Below are positions 24,837-32,428 of a stretch of 64,000 bases of DNA, in pieces. Origin of the DNA: Leucobacter celer subsp. astrifaciens (GTDB lineage Bacteria > Actinomycetota > Actinomycetes > Actinomycetales > Microbacteriaceae); contig NZ_JHEI01000134.1 of assembly GCF_001273835.1 (NCBI RefSeq), positions 186,001 through 250,000 on the forward strand. Direction: 5' to 3'. The position numbers and the translations under genes are program-made. The notes beneath the pieces are model-generated. The model was given only the letters and a program-made list of their open reading frames with translations. It was not told where the DNA came from and made no database searches. Position 1 is the first letter of the stretch. Each line of letters begins with the position of its first letter.

Positions 24837-26260
24837 GGCACACTCACCTCCAGCGCTGTGGGCCCGCCCTGCGGGCTGTCGAGTCGGGTGGAGCCGCCGG
24901 CGGCGAGCACGCGGTTCATCACGCCGTCGAGGCCTCCGCCGGGCGTGACCCGGGCGCCTCCGATGCCGTTGTCCTCCACGCGGGCCCAGAGCATGCCGTC
25001 CTCGCGCACGCGCACCACCACACGGCACTCGCTCGCTCGCGAGTGCTTGGCCGCGTTGGTGAGCGACTCCGCGATGGCGAAGTAGACCGCGGCCTCGGCG
25101 TCGCGGCCGCAGCGCTGCTGCAGACGCACGTCCAGCTGCACGGGGATGTGGGATCTGGCCGCGAGCGCCGAGAGTGCGGCGTCGAGGCCGCGATCGTCGA
25201 GTACGGAGGCGTAGATGCCGCGTGCGAGCTGGCGCAGCTCAGTGATGGCGGCCTTGGTCGAGGTGTGGGCCTCGGCGATGAGCGCCTTCGCGGAGTCGGG
25301 ATCGGTGTCGATCTGCTGCTGCGCGAGCCCGAGCGTCATCGCCACCGACACGAGGCGCGGCTGCACGCCGTCGTGCAGATCCCGCTCGATGCGCGTGCGC
25401 TCCACGTCGGCGGCTCGCACCGCTCCCTCGCGCTGCCGTGCGGAGACCTGCGCGCGCTCGGTGAGCTCGGCCTCGTTCGCTCCGGCGCCGATGATGGCCA
25501 CCGTCACCACGCGGTGCAGCAGCGCGAGACCCACGATCCCGGCCAGGCTCAGCAGGGCCCCGAGAATGCCGGGCTGCCACCACACCGAGAACGAGGTGAA
25601 GATCGAGATGATCGAGCCGACGAACCACTGTGCGAGCCCGAGGACTCCCGCGCCCAGCAGGCTCGCGATTCCGAAGCTGGCGAGCGCGCGCCACATGCGG
25701 CCGTCGATCGACTGCCTGCCGAGCGACCGCAACCAGGCCTTGAAACCGGGCTCGGTCTGGGGGCTCCAGCGGGGCGGGGTCGCGCCGAGGCGGTACAGGC
25801 CGTCGACGCGCCGGGTCTCGAACCAGGCGATGCCGTAGAGGGCGTAGACGAGCGCGACCAGCACCACCAAGCCGATGCCCAGGATGAACAGGAGGCCGAT
25901 CCCGGCGCCGAGCACCGCGAACAGCAGGCCGATGATGGTGAAGCCGATCACGCCGAGCGCCGCGAGGTGCAGGATCGTGAGCGGGATGCGGAACGGCGGC
26001 TTCGCGCCGGCAGCGGCGGGGGCCGGGCCTGACGGATCGCCCGCGGGCTGCTGCGGCGCGGGCTGCTGGCCGGCGGCGAAGGGCGGCAGCGGCGCGGCGG
26101 CGGGCGGCTGCCCCGCGGCGGGCGGCGGCAGCGGCACGGTCGACGACTGCGGCGCGAGCGGCACGGTGGGCGCCGTCGCGGCGGCGTCGACCGGGGCGGC
26201 GTCCGGGGCCGACCCGGTGGCTGCTCCCGGCGCGGCGCCGTTCTCTACTGAACTGATCAT
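24824..26260 (-). CDS. Sensor histidine kinase, HisKA_3 (NarX/DesK type)
   Basis: A 478-aa membrane kinase. The first about 85 residues are a low-complexity Ala/Pro region. Four hydrophobic helices then follow (about 92-145 and 200-265, each as pairs), with a cytosolic loop between the pairs. The HisKA_3 dimerisation domain carries the phosphoacceptor in RIERDLHDGVQPRL, and the ATPase domain has ESLTNAAKHS and EDNGIGG. First gene of a three-gene operon with a LuxR regulator and a DUF4097 protein. It probably senses membrane or envelope state through its helices, as no extracellular domain is present. Confidence 0.92.
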   Translation of the reverse strand: MISSVENGAAPGAATGSAPDAAPVDAAATAPTVPLAPQSSTVPLPPPAAGQPPAAAPLPPFAAGQQPAPQQPAGDPSGPAPAAAGAKPPFRIPLTILHLAALGVIGFTIIGLLFAVLGAGIGLLFILGIGLVVLVALVYALYGIAWFETRRVDGLYRLGATPPRWSPQTEPGFKAWLRSLGRQSIDGRMWRALASFGIASLLGAGVLGLAQWFVGSIISIFTSFSVWWQPGILGALLSLAGIVGLALLHRVVTVAIIGAGANEAELTERAQVSARQREGAVRAADVERTRIERDLHDGVQPRLVSVAMTLGLAQQQIDTDPDSAKALIAEAHTSTKAAITELRQLARGIYASVLDDRGLDAALSALAARSHIPVQLDVRLQQRCGRDAEAAVYFAIAESLTNAAKHSRASECRVVVRVREDGMLWARVEDNGIGGARVTPGGGLDGVMNRVLAAGGSTRLDSPQGGPTALEVSVPCAS

Positions 26261-26312
26261 GCCTCTACGCTAAGCGGTGGCCGACTCCCCGGGTCAGCCG
26301 GGGGCCCGGAGA

Positions 26313-26329
26313 GAAACCTTCGGGGTTTC
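26313..26329. terminator. TTCG-capped hairpin downstream of the GNAT gene
   Basis: GAAACC and GGTTTC around a TTCG-containing loop, placed between the GNAT stop and the kinase start on the same strand. A small stable hairpin, without a long T-run. Confidence 0.5.
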
Positions 26330-26345
26330 CCGAACGCACCGCGAT

Positions 26346-26987
26346 CTATTGGAGGGTGCCGCCGGCGCGGGATCCCTCGCCGTTCGCCGGAGCAGCGTCG
26401 CGGCGAGCGCGCCACTCGTCGGCGAGCAGGGCGTACAGCACCCCGTCCAGCCAGCCGAGTTCGCGGTGCAGCGACTCCTTCACGGAATAGGACTCGCGAC
26501 GCATGCCCACACGCTCCATCAGCTTCCAGGACGGCTCGTTCGCCGCGAAGGCGCCGGCCTCCACGCGGCGCAGGCCCAGATCCTCGAAACAGACGGCGAG
26601 CAGGGCCTCGACGGCCTCGGTGGCCAAGCCGCGACCGCCCGCTTCGGGAGCGAAGGTCCAGCCCAGCTCGGCCTGCACCCCGACCGTGTGCGCCTTGACC
26701 TCGCGCTGGCCCCACCCGTCGCCGATCCGCAGCATGAGGTCGCCGATCACACGCCCCTCGTGCTCCACGACGAGATAGTCGCGGTATTTCTCCGGATAGG
26801 TGATGCGCCAGTCGGCCCGGTCGACGGGGTGCCACCCCAGCCACCGGCCCACCTCGGGCAGGCCCCGATGCACCCACAGCGCCTCTGCATCGTCGAGCTC
26901 GGCGGGACGCAGGATCAGGCGCTGCGTCCGCAGCGGCCACTTCAGGCCGCGGAAGACGGATGACGCATCGGCAGCATGCTGAGACAT
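26346..26987 (-). CDS. GNAT-family N-acetyltransferase (RimJ/RimL type)
   Basis: A 213-aa acetyltransferase. RimJ-like features include TQRLILRPAELDDAEALW at the N-terminus, ELGWTFAPEAGGRGLATEAVEALL (acetyl-CoA binding, Q/RxxGxG-like), and VEAGAFAANEPSWKLMERVGM. These enzymes acetylate protein N-termini or small amines; the target here is unknown. The ATG at 26987 (MSQHAADASS) was chosen because the longer frame to 27404 is low-complexity shadow. Confidence 0.88.
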   Translation of the reverse strand: MSQHAADASSVFRGLKWPLRTQRLILRPAELDDAEALWVHRGLPEVGRWLGWHPVDRADWRITYPEKYRDYLVVEHEGRVIGDLMLRIGDGWGQREVKAHTVGVQAELGWTFAPEAGGRGLATEAVEALLAVCFEDLGLRRVEAGAFAANEPSWKLMERVGMRRESYSVKESLHRELGWLDGVLYALLADEWRARRDAAPANGEGSRAGGTLQ

Positions 26988-27350
26988 GCGGCCCAGCCTA
27001 TCGGCGGTGCCGAGCGGCTCCAGGGCCGCCCAGCACGATCCGGCGCCCTGCCGCAAGCTGCCGGCCATGGCGGCGGCCGAGCCGTGCCGTCCTCGCGTAC
27101 CGGGTTCGAGCTTCTCCTCCACCCCGGATCCGGCCGCTTCTTCATCGACTCGAGCGGACCCGGCTACGACGCCGAGGCCACTGCGCTGGTGCTCGATCGC
27201 TGGAGTTCGAGTGCACAGACGAGTTCCTGCGATCGATCGCCGAGGGACGGGAGTAGGCCGGAGCTGCCGCTCGGGTTCTCGGCCTCGTTGCTGAAGAGCA
27301 CGCACGGAGGAAGCACGCACTGGGGAAAGCACACCCTTGGAGGGCATGCC
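26988..27350. other. Gene-poor spacer with a possible frameshifted gene remnant
   Basis: No convincing intact gene. On the plus strand, 27106-27200 encodes a protein-like stretch (GFELLLHPGSGRFFIDSSG, then GYDAEATALVLDR). A sensible continuation (LEFECTDEFLRSIAEGRE, then stop at about 27256) lies in another frame. This fits a small gene broken by a frameshift, but no start or family is recognised. Confidence 0.3.
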
Positions 27351-27390
27351 CCGGAGGGCACCGCGGCAACGGGACCGCGGTGCCCTCCGG
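27351..27390. terminator. Long hairpin downstream of the MarR-like gene
   Basis: A perfect 16-bp stem (CCGGAGGGCACCGCGG and complement) with an 8-base loop, ending 20 bases beyond the minus-strand stop at 27411. Similar in sequence to the hairpin at 20022-20064. Confidence 0.7.
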
Positions 27391-27410
27391 CAGCGAAGGG
27401 TCAACTCCGC

Positions 27411-28202
27411 TCAGAAGCGACGGCCGCTGGTGAAGCCCGCTTCGAAACCCCGCTCGTACGCCTGCTGCGCGAATCGGGCGGGTCCTCGGCGGTCGCAATC
27501 GCCGGGGTAACCGGGGAGGCCGGGGTGGCCGAAGTGGTCCCAGCGCTCGCGGCGGTCGCGGTTTCGGTCTCGGCCGAAGCCGGGTGCCTCGCCCCAGGAT
27601 CCGCCTCGCTCGCTCCCCCACCGGGGGTGGTGCTTGCGGCCCGTGCCGCGTCGCGGCGGTACGGGGGCGTCGGGATCCCACCCGAGCGCCACGGCGATCT
27701 GCTCGAGTGAGCGCACGGTAGCCGTGTAGTCATCGGGCCCCACGGCCTCTGCGACCATCGCCCGGATGCCGTCCACCTCGACGGCGAGGCGCTTCTTGGC
27801 CTCGCGGCCGGAGTCGGTGAGACGCCAGTCTCCCTCGAACTCCTCGATCCACCCTCGCTCGGCGAGCCGCCGGAGCCGCTTCGCGCGACGGTGCCCACGG
27901 CTGTGATCGGAGTCGTGGGAGAAGTCTCGACGGAAGTCGCGATCGTGGCCGCCGTCAGGATCGGGGCTCGGCCCCCGGCCCTCCCCGAGACGTCGGCCCG
28001 GCACTGTGCCATCGATGAGGTTCATGAGCCGCCAGTCGCGGCGGGTCAGCCCCTCGCTCTCGAAAGCGCGTGCGAAGCGATCCGACAGCAGTCGGTCGAC
28101 CGTGCGCAACCAGTATCCGAGCGGCCGCGCTTCGGCGCGGTCGGCGGGATCCTCTGCTCGCTCGTCGTCCTGGGGCGTGTTCTGCGTATTCTGCGTGTTC
28201 AT
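27411..28202 (-). CDS. MarR-like winged-helix regulator with Arg/Gly/His-rich tail
   Basis: A 263-aa protein. The N-terminal half is MarR-like (LGYWLRTVDRLLSDRFARAF, EGLTRRDWRLMNLIDG, then the wing region RLAERGWIEE and WRLTDSGREAKKRL). A long Asp/Arg/His-rich insertion lies where the DNA-recognition helix region would be (about residues 75-105). The C-terminal about 90 residues are rich in Arg, Gly and His (RRERWDHFGHPGLPGYPGD). It is divergent from a second MarR-like gene across a 77-base spacer with inverted repeats. Such His-rich tails suggest metal binding, but that is inference. Confidence 0.78.
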   Translation of the reverse strand: MNTQNTQNTPQDDERAEDPADRAEARPLGYWLRTVDRLLSDRFARAFESEGLTRRDWRLMNLIDGTVPGRRLGEGRGPSPDPDGGHDRDFRRDFSHDSDHSRGHRRAKRLRRLAERGWIEEFEGDWRLTDSGREAKKRLAVEVDGIRAMVAEAVGPDDYTATVRSLEQIAVALGWDPDAPVPPRRGTGRKHHPRWGSERGGSWGEAPGFGRDRNRDRRERWDHFGHPGLPGYPGDCDRRGPARFAQQAYERGFEAGFTSGRRF

Positions 28203-28279
28203 CTGCGTTCCTTACTTGTCACGTTACATGTATATGTATAGTGACATGGACTGCCGATGCATGTCAAGTGGCATGTAAA
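28203..28279. promoter_or_regulatory. Divergent promoter/operator between two MarR-like genes
   Basis: An unusually AT-rich spacer with nested dyads: TGTCAC (28217) with GTGACA (28241), GACATG (28243) with CATGTC (28260), and TTACATG (28224) with CATGTAA (28272). TATATGTATAGT is a plausible -10 region. The dyads are probably operators for one or both flanking regulators. Confidence 0.6.
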
Positions 28280-28849
28280 ATGTTCCACGTGGAACCACAG
28301 ACGAACGACCCCGCGGACGCCATCGCGAATGCCCTCTCCCGCATCCGCGGGCCGCGCCGCGGGCACGGCGGTATGGGCCGCGGGCCGCACGGCGGCGGAC
28401 CGTGGCGAGGCGCCGGCCCCCATGGCCCAGGGCCGCACGGCCTCCCCCCGGGCGGCCCGCAGCATCCGGACTGGGCCGCCGCCATGGCCGGACCCGGCAC
28501 CGGAGCACCCGCCATCGTTCGCATGCTCGAAGCCCTCGCGGCCGCCGATGCCCCCCTCAGCGTGAGCGCGATCGGCGAGGCGATCGGCGTCGATCAGCCC
28601 AGAGCCTCTCGGCTCGTGAAGCAGGGCGCCGCCCGCGAGCTCGTGCGCCGCGAGGCGGATCCCGAGGACGCCCGTCGCACCCGCATCGCGCTCACCGAAA
28701 CCGGGCGGCGCTTCGCCAGCGGACTGCGCGGGCGACGGCGCGAGTCGCTCACCCGCGCGCTGGAGGGGTTCACCGAGGCCGAGCAGCACGAACTCGCTCG
28801 CCTGCTCGTGAAACTCGCCGACAACTGGCCGGCCCGCGACTCGATCTGA
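28280..28849 (+). CDS. MarR-family regulator with Gly/Pro/His-rich N-terminus
   Basis: A 189-aa protein. After MFHVEP the first about 75 residues are a low-complexity Gly/Pro/His/Arg region (GRGPHGGGPWRGAGPHGPG). The MarR winged helix follows: PAIVRMLEALAAADAPLSVS, then IGEAIGVDQPRASRLVKQGAARELVRRE, and the wing DARRTRIALTETG. The ATG at 28280 overlaps a parS-like palindrome, so its first codons are constrained by that site. Divergent from another regulator with a His-rich tail; the two may control each other. Confidence 0.82.
   Translation: MFHVEPQTNDPADAIANALSRIRGPRRGHGGMGRGPHGGGPWRGAGPHGPGPHGLPPGGPQHPDWAAAMAGPGTGAPAIVRMLEALAAADAPLSVSAIGEAIGVDQPRASRLVKQGAARELVRREADPEDARRTRIALTETGRRFASGLRGRRRESLTRALEGFTEAEQHELARLLVKLADNWPARDSI
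28281..28296. promoter_or_regulatory. parS-like centromere site
   Basis: TGTTCCACGTGGAACC contains a perfect 14-base palindrome (28282-28295). It differs from the actinobacterial parS core GTTTCACGTGAAAC only by one symmetric substitution per arm. ParB-bound parS sites cluster near oriC and often overlap gene starts, which then read MFHVE. The neighbouring oriC-type gene cluster supports the call. It could also be an operator of the overlapping regulator gene. Confidence 0.6.
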
Positions 28850-29019
28850 GCACGGGATCGCGCAGATAGGCGCTCCCGCCGCGCTTCCGCGGGCCGATGC
28901 GCGACGGCGGATCCCGATCGCGACAGGCTCAGACGGTGGATCCGGATCCACCCGCTCTCCGCCGCCTACCCCCGCCCCCTTACCCCCGCGCCACCCGCCA
29001 CCCGCTCCCGACACCAGGG

Positions 29020-29841
29020 CTACCCGGCGAGCGCCCGATCGATCTCGCCGACGAGATTCCAGTGCCCGCGGGCGACCGCGAGATCGCGCGGCGCGACGCC
29101 GTTGCCGTCGGGAAGGGTCGGGTCGGCGCCCGCCTCCAGCAGAGCCCGGACCACGCTGACGTGATCCTCGCTGCCCGTGCCCAGCACGATCGCCTCGTGC
29201 AGAGCCGTCCACCCGAGATTGTTCACGTGGTCCAGGGGCACGCCCGCCGCGATGAGGATCTCGACGGTGCTCACGTGCCCGTGCTCCGAGGCCGGGATCA
29301 GCGCCGTACCGCCGTAGCGGTTCGTCGATGCCACATCTGCACCGCGCTCAAGGGTCGCCCGGAGGATCTCGTCGAGACCCTCCGCACCCGCGTACAGGAA
29401 GGCCGAATCCTCGAGATCGTCCTGCGCGTTCGGATCCGCGCCGCGCTCGAGCAGCAGCACCGCGATCTCGACCCGCTCCTCCTTCGTCGCGGCCACGAGC
29501 GGAGTGCGCCCCAGCTCGCCTCGCCGTTCGAGATCGGCGCCGGCGTCGAGGGCCGCCGCAGCCGCCCCGCGATCGCCCGCCGCCACCGCCTCGAACAGGG
29601 CGGCGGTCGCCGCGTCGCGCTCGGCATCGGTGGGTGCGGTCTGCTCGTTCTGCGGCATCGGGGGATCCTCCTTCTGAGCGGGTGCCTCCATTGTGCCCTC
29701 CACCACCGGTGCACCGGGGCCCTCGGCCGCGCAGGCCGAGAGCGTCAGCGCCGCCGCGATGAGGAGGCTGCCCGCAATCGCCGGGCGACGAACTCCGCTC
29801 CGTCGAGCGGGTTTCGGGCGCATACGGCCGCTGAGCTCCAT
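29020..29841 (-). CDS. Ankyrin-repeat lipoprotein
   Basis: A 273-aa secreted, lipid-anchored protein. The signal peptide ends in a lipobox LSAC (Cys near residue 38). After a Pro/Glu-rich spacer come about five ankyrin repeats (about residues 75-270), with hallmark LLLERGADPNAQD, TLERGADVAS, NNLGWTALHEAIVLG and LLEAGADPTLPDGNG. Ankyrin repeats mediate protein contacts. It follows the GlcG-like lipoprotein gene by 2 bases, so the two are an operon; in other bacteria ankyrin proteins are often paired with catalases or haem proteins. The longer open frame upstream shadows that neighbour. Confidence 0.87.
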   Translation of the reverse strand: MELSGRMRPKPARRSGVRRPAIAGSLLIAAALTLSACAAEGPGAPVVEGTMEAPAQKEDPPMPQNEQTAPTDAERDAATAALFEAVAAGDRGAAAAALDAGADLERRGELGRTPLVAATKEERVEIAVLLLERGADPNAQDDLEDSAFLYAGAEGLDEILRATLERGADVASTNRYGGTALIPASEHGHVSTVEILIAAGVPLDHVNNLGWTALHEAIVLGTGSEDHVSVVRALLEAGADPTLPDGNGVAPRDLAVARGHWNLVGEIDRALAG

Positions 29842-29843
29842 GC

Positions 29844-30410
29844 TCAGCCGGCGATCTCGTGTTCGATCGCGGCGAGACCGGCCGCCGCGCACGTCTGATC
29901 GTCCATGCCCGACGGGGCCCCGCCCACGCCGATCCCCGCGATCGAGGCCTCCCCGAGCTTCACCGAGACACCTCCGGGCATGAAGAGCGTGCCGGGCAGC
30001 CGGTGCAGACCGTTCTCGTCCGCTCGCTCCACCAGGTCGCTCGTGTTCGCGCCGAAAGCGGCGGCGGTGTATGCCTTCTGGCGGGCCGCCTCGATCGTGT
30101 GGGCCGCGGCGTTGTCGCCCCGCACGAAGGCCTGCAGATCCCCGTTGCGATCCACGACCGCCACCGACACGAAACCGAGTCCGTCCGCCGCGCACTGCGC
30201 CAGCGCCGCCTCTGCGGCGGTGGCCGCGGTCTCGGCTGCGAGACGGCTCGCCGCCACGGTGTTCTGCTCGTTCACCTCGACGGCCGCTTTCGCGGAAGGC
30301 GCCGCGGCGGAGGGCGCCGGACCCCCGGACTGCGCGGTGCAGCCCGCGAGGGCGGTCGCGCCGCCCAGTGCGACGGCGAGGACGATGGCGAGACGACGGG
30401 TGGTGTTCAT
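29844..30410 (-). CDS. GlcG/HbpS-family haem-binding-type lipoprotein
   Basis: A 188-aa lipoprotein with signal peptide and lipobox LAGC (Cys near residue 24). A GlcG/HbpS (DUF336) domain follows: SVAVVDRNGDLQAFVRGDNAA, EAARQKAYTAAAFG, PGGVSVK and GIGVGGAPSG. HbpS proteins bind haem or other tetrapyrroles and take part in oxidative stress sensing. A cysteine near residue 169 is part of the C-terminal helix. The gene is divergent from a two-component system and co-transcribed with the ankyrin lipoprotein. Confidence 0.87.
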   Translation of the reverse strand: MNTTRRLAIVLAVALGGATALAGCTAQSGGPAPSAAAPSAKAAVEVNEQNTVAASRLAAETAATAAEAALAQCAADGLGFVSVAVVDRNGDLQAFVRGDNAAAHTIEAARQKAYTAAAFGANTSDLVERADENGLHRLPGTLFMPGGVSVKLGEASIAGIGVGGAPSGMDDQTCAAAGLAAIEHEIAG

Positions 30411-30581
30411 GCGGTGCTCCTTGCGTATACGGTTCGGGGCGGTGCCGCGGATTCGACGGCCGTGCCCCTCGTACCATCCAGCGTTCCGCGCACCGCGCCG
30501 AGGCGCATCGACGATTCGGCTGCTCTCCATTCAATCGATCGGTTGAGGCGCCCCGCGATGCCGTGCACGATACTGGCTGTA

Positions 30582-31805
30582 ATGCCAGCTCATCCCGTTC
30601 CGAATCACGTCGCTCCCGATCGTCCGCTCGCGTGGATGCGCCTCACGGTCGACATCGGGTTCGCAGTGCTGCTGATCGTCTGCGCGACGCAGTACTTCAG
30701 TTACCACCCTCTCGCGGACGACGGAGTGCCGGTGCTGCTACTCGCTCTGGGATCGGGTGCCGCCTACGCCGTCGCGGCGATCGGACCGCCGCACCCCGTC
30801 AGGCGGAGCGTCGGCGTGCTCGTGGCCACCGGGCTCTGGCTTCCCCTCGCCGTCATCGCCCCCTCCTTCGGGTGGTGCGCGTTCGCCCTCTTCTTCGCCG
30901 TGCACCGCGTGCTGCGCCGCGGACTCGCCACGATCGCCTCGGGCGCGATCGTGGTCGCCGTCAGCACGGGGCTCTTCCTCATGTCGAACGGCGAGGATCT
31001 CGGGCTCGTGCTCGGTCCGTTCTTCGGCGGCCTCGTGCTGTCGTTCGCCTACGATGCACTCGATCGAGCGCTCGAGAACCGGCGTCGCCTCATCGAGGAA
31101 CTCGTCGACGCACGCGAGCAGCTCGCCCGTTCCGAGCGCGAGGCAGGCGCCCTCGCCGAGCGCAACCGGGTCGCCGGCGAGCTGCACGACACCGTGGTGC
31201 AGCGCACCGCGAGCGCGCTGCTGCTGCTCGAATCGGACGAGGAGGCGACGGGTCGCACTCCCGCAGCCGTCGCCGAGGCCCGGGAGGTGCTGCGGGAGGC
31301 GCTCGCCGAGACCCGCCGGCTGCTCCATGGGCTCTCCCGGCCCCGGAGCGACCACCGTTCGCTCGCAGACGCGCTCGGCGAGCTGACCGAACGGCACGGG
31401 GCGACGCTCTCGGTCATCGGCGACGAGCACGACCCGGGTGACGAGGTCGACCACGCCCTGCTGCGAGTCGCGCAGGAGGCGCTGGTCAACGCGGGCAAGC
31501 ACGCGCGGGCGTCGTCGGTCCGCGTGACACTCACCTTCTTCGAGGACGCGGTCGGCATCGACGTCGCGGACGACGGCGTCGGGTTCGCACCGGCGGATCT
31601 CTCCGCCGACGCGGGCGGATACGGCCTGCGCGCCATGGCCTGGCGGGTCGAGAATCTCGGTGGCTCGTTCAGCCTCGAATCCGCTCCCGGACAGGGCACC
31701 GTCATCGCCGGGGTCGTCCCCGCTGCGCCGTCGACGCCACCGGGATCCTCGCCGCTCTCGGCTCCCTCAGCCTCCTCACCGCCATCGCCCGGGGGCGCCG
31801 AATGA
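30582..31805 (+). CDS. Sensor histidine kinase, HisKA_3 type
   Basis: A 407-aa kinase with about five hydrophobic helices in the first 150 residues. A coiled linker (EQLARSEREAGALAERNRV) follows, then the phosphoacceptor motif AGELHDTVVQRTAS and an ATPase domain with AQEALVNAGKHA, DDGVGF and GYGLRAM. The frame is open far upstream; ATG at 30582 (MPAHPVPNHV) or 30558 (MPCTILAV) are the credible starts. It overlaps the response regulator start (ATGA). In HbpS systems the haem-binding protein modulates a sensor kinase, so the divergent GlcG/HbpS-like lipoprotein may be its partner; this is inference. Confidence 0.9.
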   Translation: MPAHPVPNHVAPDRPLAWMRLTVDIGFAVLLIVCATQYFSYHPLADDGVPVLLLALGSGAAYAVAAIGPPHPVRRSVGVLVATGLWLPLAVIAPSFGWCAFALFFAVHRVLRRGLATIASGAIVVAVSTGLFLMSNGEDLGLVLGPFFGGLVLSFAYDALDRALENRRRLIEELVDAREQLARSEREAGALAERNRVAGELHDTVVQRTASALLLLESDEEATGRTPAAVAEAREVLREALAETRRLLHGLSRPRSDHRSLADALGELTERHGATLSVIGDEHDPGDEVDHALLRVAQEALVNAGKHARASSVRVTLTFFEDAVGIDVADDGVGFAPADLSADAGGYGLRAMAWRVENLGGSFSLESAPGQGTVIAGVVPAAPSTPPGSSPLSAPSASSPPSPGGAE

Positions 31806-32428
31806 TCCGGATCCTGCTCGTCGACGATCATCCCGTGCTGCGCCACGGCATTCGGGCGCTGCTCGACACCCAACCCGATCTGGAGGTCGTCGCTGAAACG
31901 GGGGATCCGCGCGAGGCCGTCGAACTCGCCGTCGAACAGCGCGCCGAGGTGGTGCTCATCGATCTCGACCTCGGGCCCGACCAGGAGGACGGCGCGGCGA
32001 CGACGAGACTGATCCTGCGCGCACGTCCCGAAGCGCGGATCATCGCGTTCACGGCGTTCGACTCCGACGCCGACATCGTGCGGATGGTCGAGGCGGGTGC
32101 CGTCGGCTACCTCGTGAAGGACAGCCGACCGGCCGCGCTCTTCAGCGCGATCCGGTCGGCGGCGGGCGGATCCGCCGCGATCGCCGGCCCCATCGCGGCG
32201 CGGCTTCTCGAGCGGCTGCAGCGCCCCGACGACGCCCTCACGGCTCGCGAGCTGGAGGTGCTCGAGCTCGCGGCCTCCGGCTTGTCGAACCGGGACCTCG
32301 CACGAACGCTGCTGGTGAGCGAGGCCACCGTCAAGACGCACCTGCACCACGCCTTCACCAAGCTCGGCGCCGACAATCGCCAGACGGCGATCGCCACGGC
32401 GATCAAACGCGGCCTCATCCGGCTCTGA
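31802..32428 (+). CDS. LuxR/NarL-type response regulator
   Basis: A 208-aa regulator. The receiver domain has D8/D9 and phosphoacceptor Asp54 (VLIDLDLG), conserved Thr in AFTAF and Lys in LVKDS. The LuxR helix-turn-helix lies at about 145-205 ([39 protein letters not shown]). Translationally coupled to the kinase. Its last 14 bases overlap the 3' end of leuA, which runs in the opposite direction. Confidence 0.93.
   Translation: MIRILLVDDHPVLRHGIRALLDTQPDLEVVAETGDPREAVELAVEQRAEVVLIDLDLGPDQEDGAATTRLILRARPEARIIAFTAFDSDADIVRMVEAGAVGYLVKDSRPAALFSAIRSAAGGSAAIAGPIAARLLERLQRPDDALTARELEVLELAASGLSNRDLARTLLVSEATVKTHLHHAFTKLGADNRQTAIATAIKRGLIRL

Noticed and set aside
26976..27710. Plus-strand frame of 244 codons
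   Set aside because: Runs through a terminator hairpin and the antisense of the MarR-like gene; only a short middle part looks protein-like.
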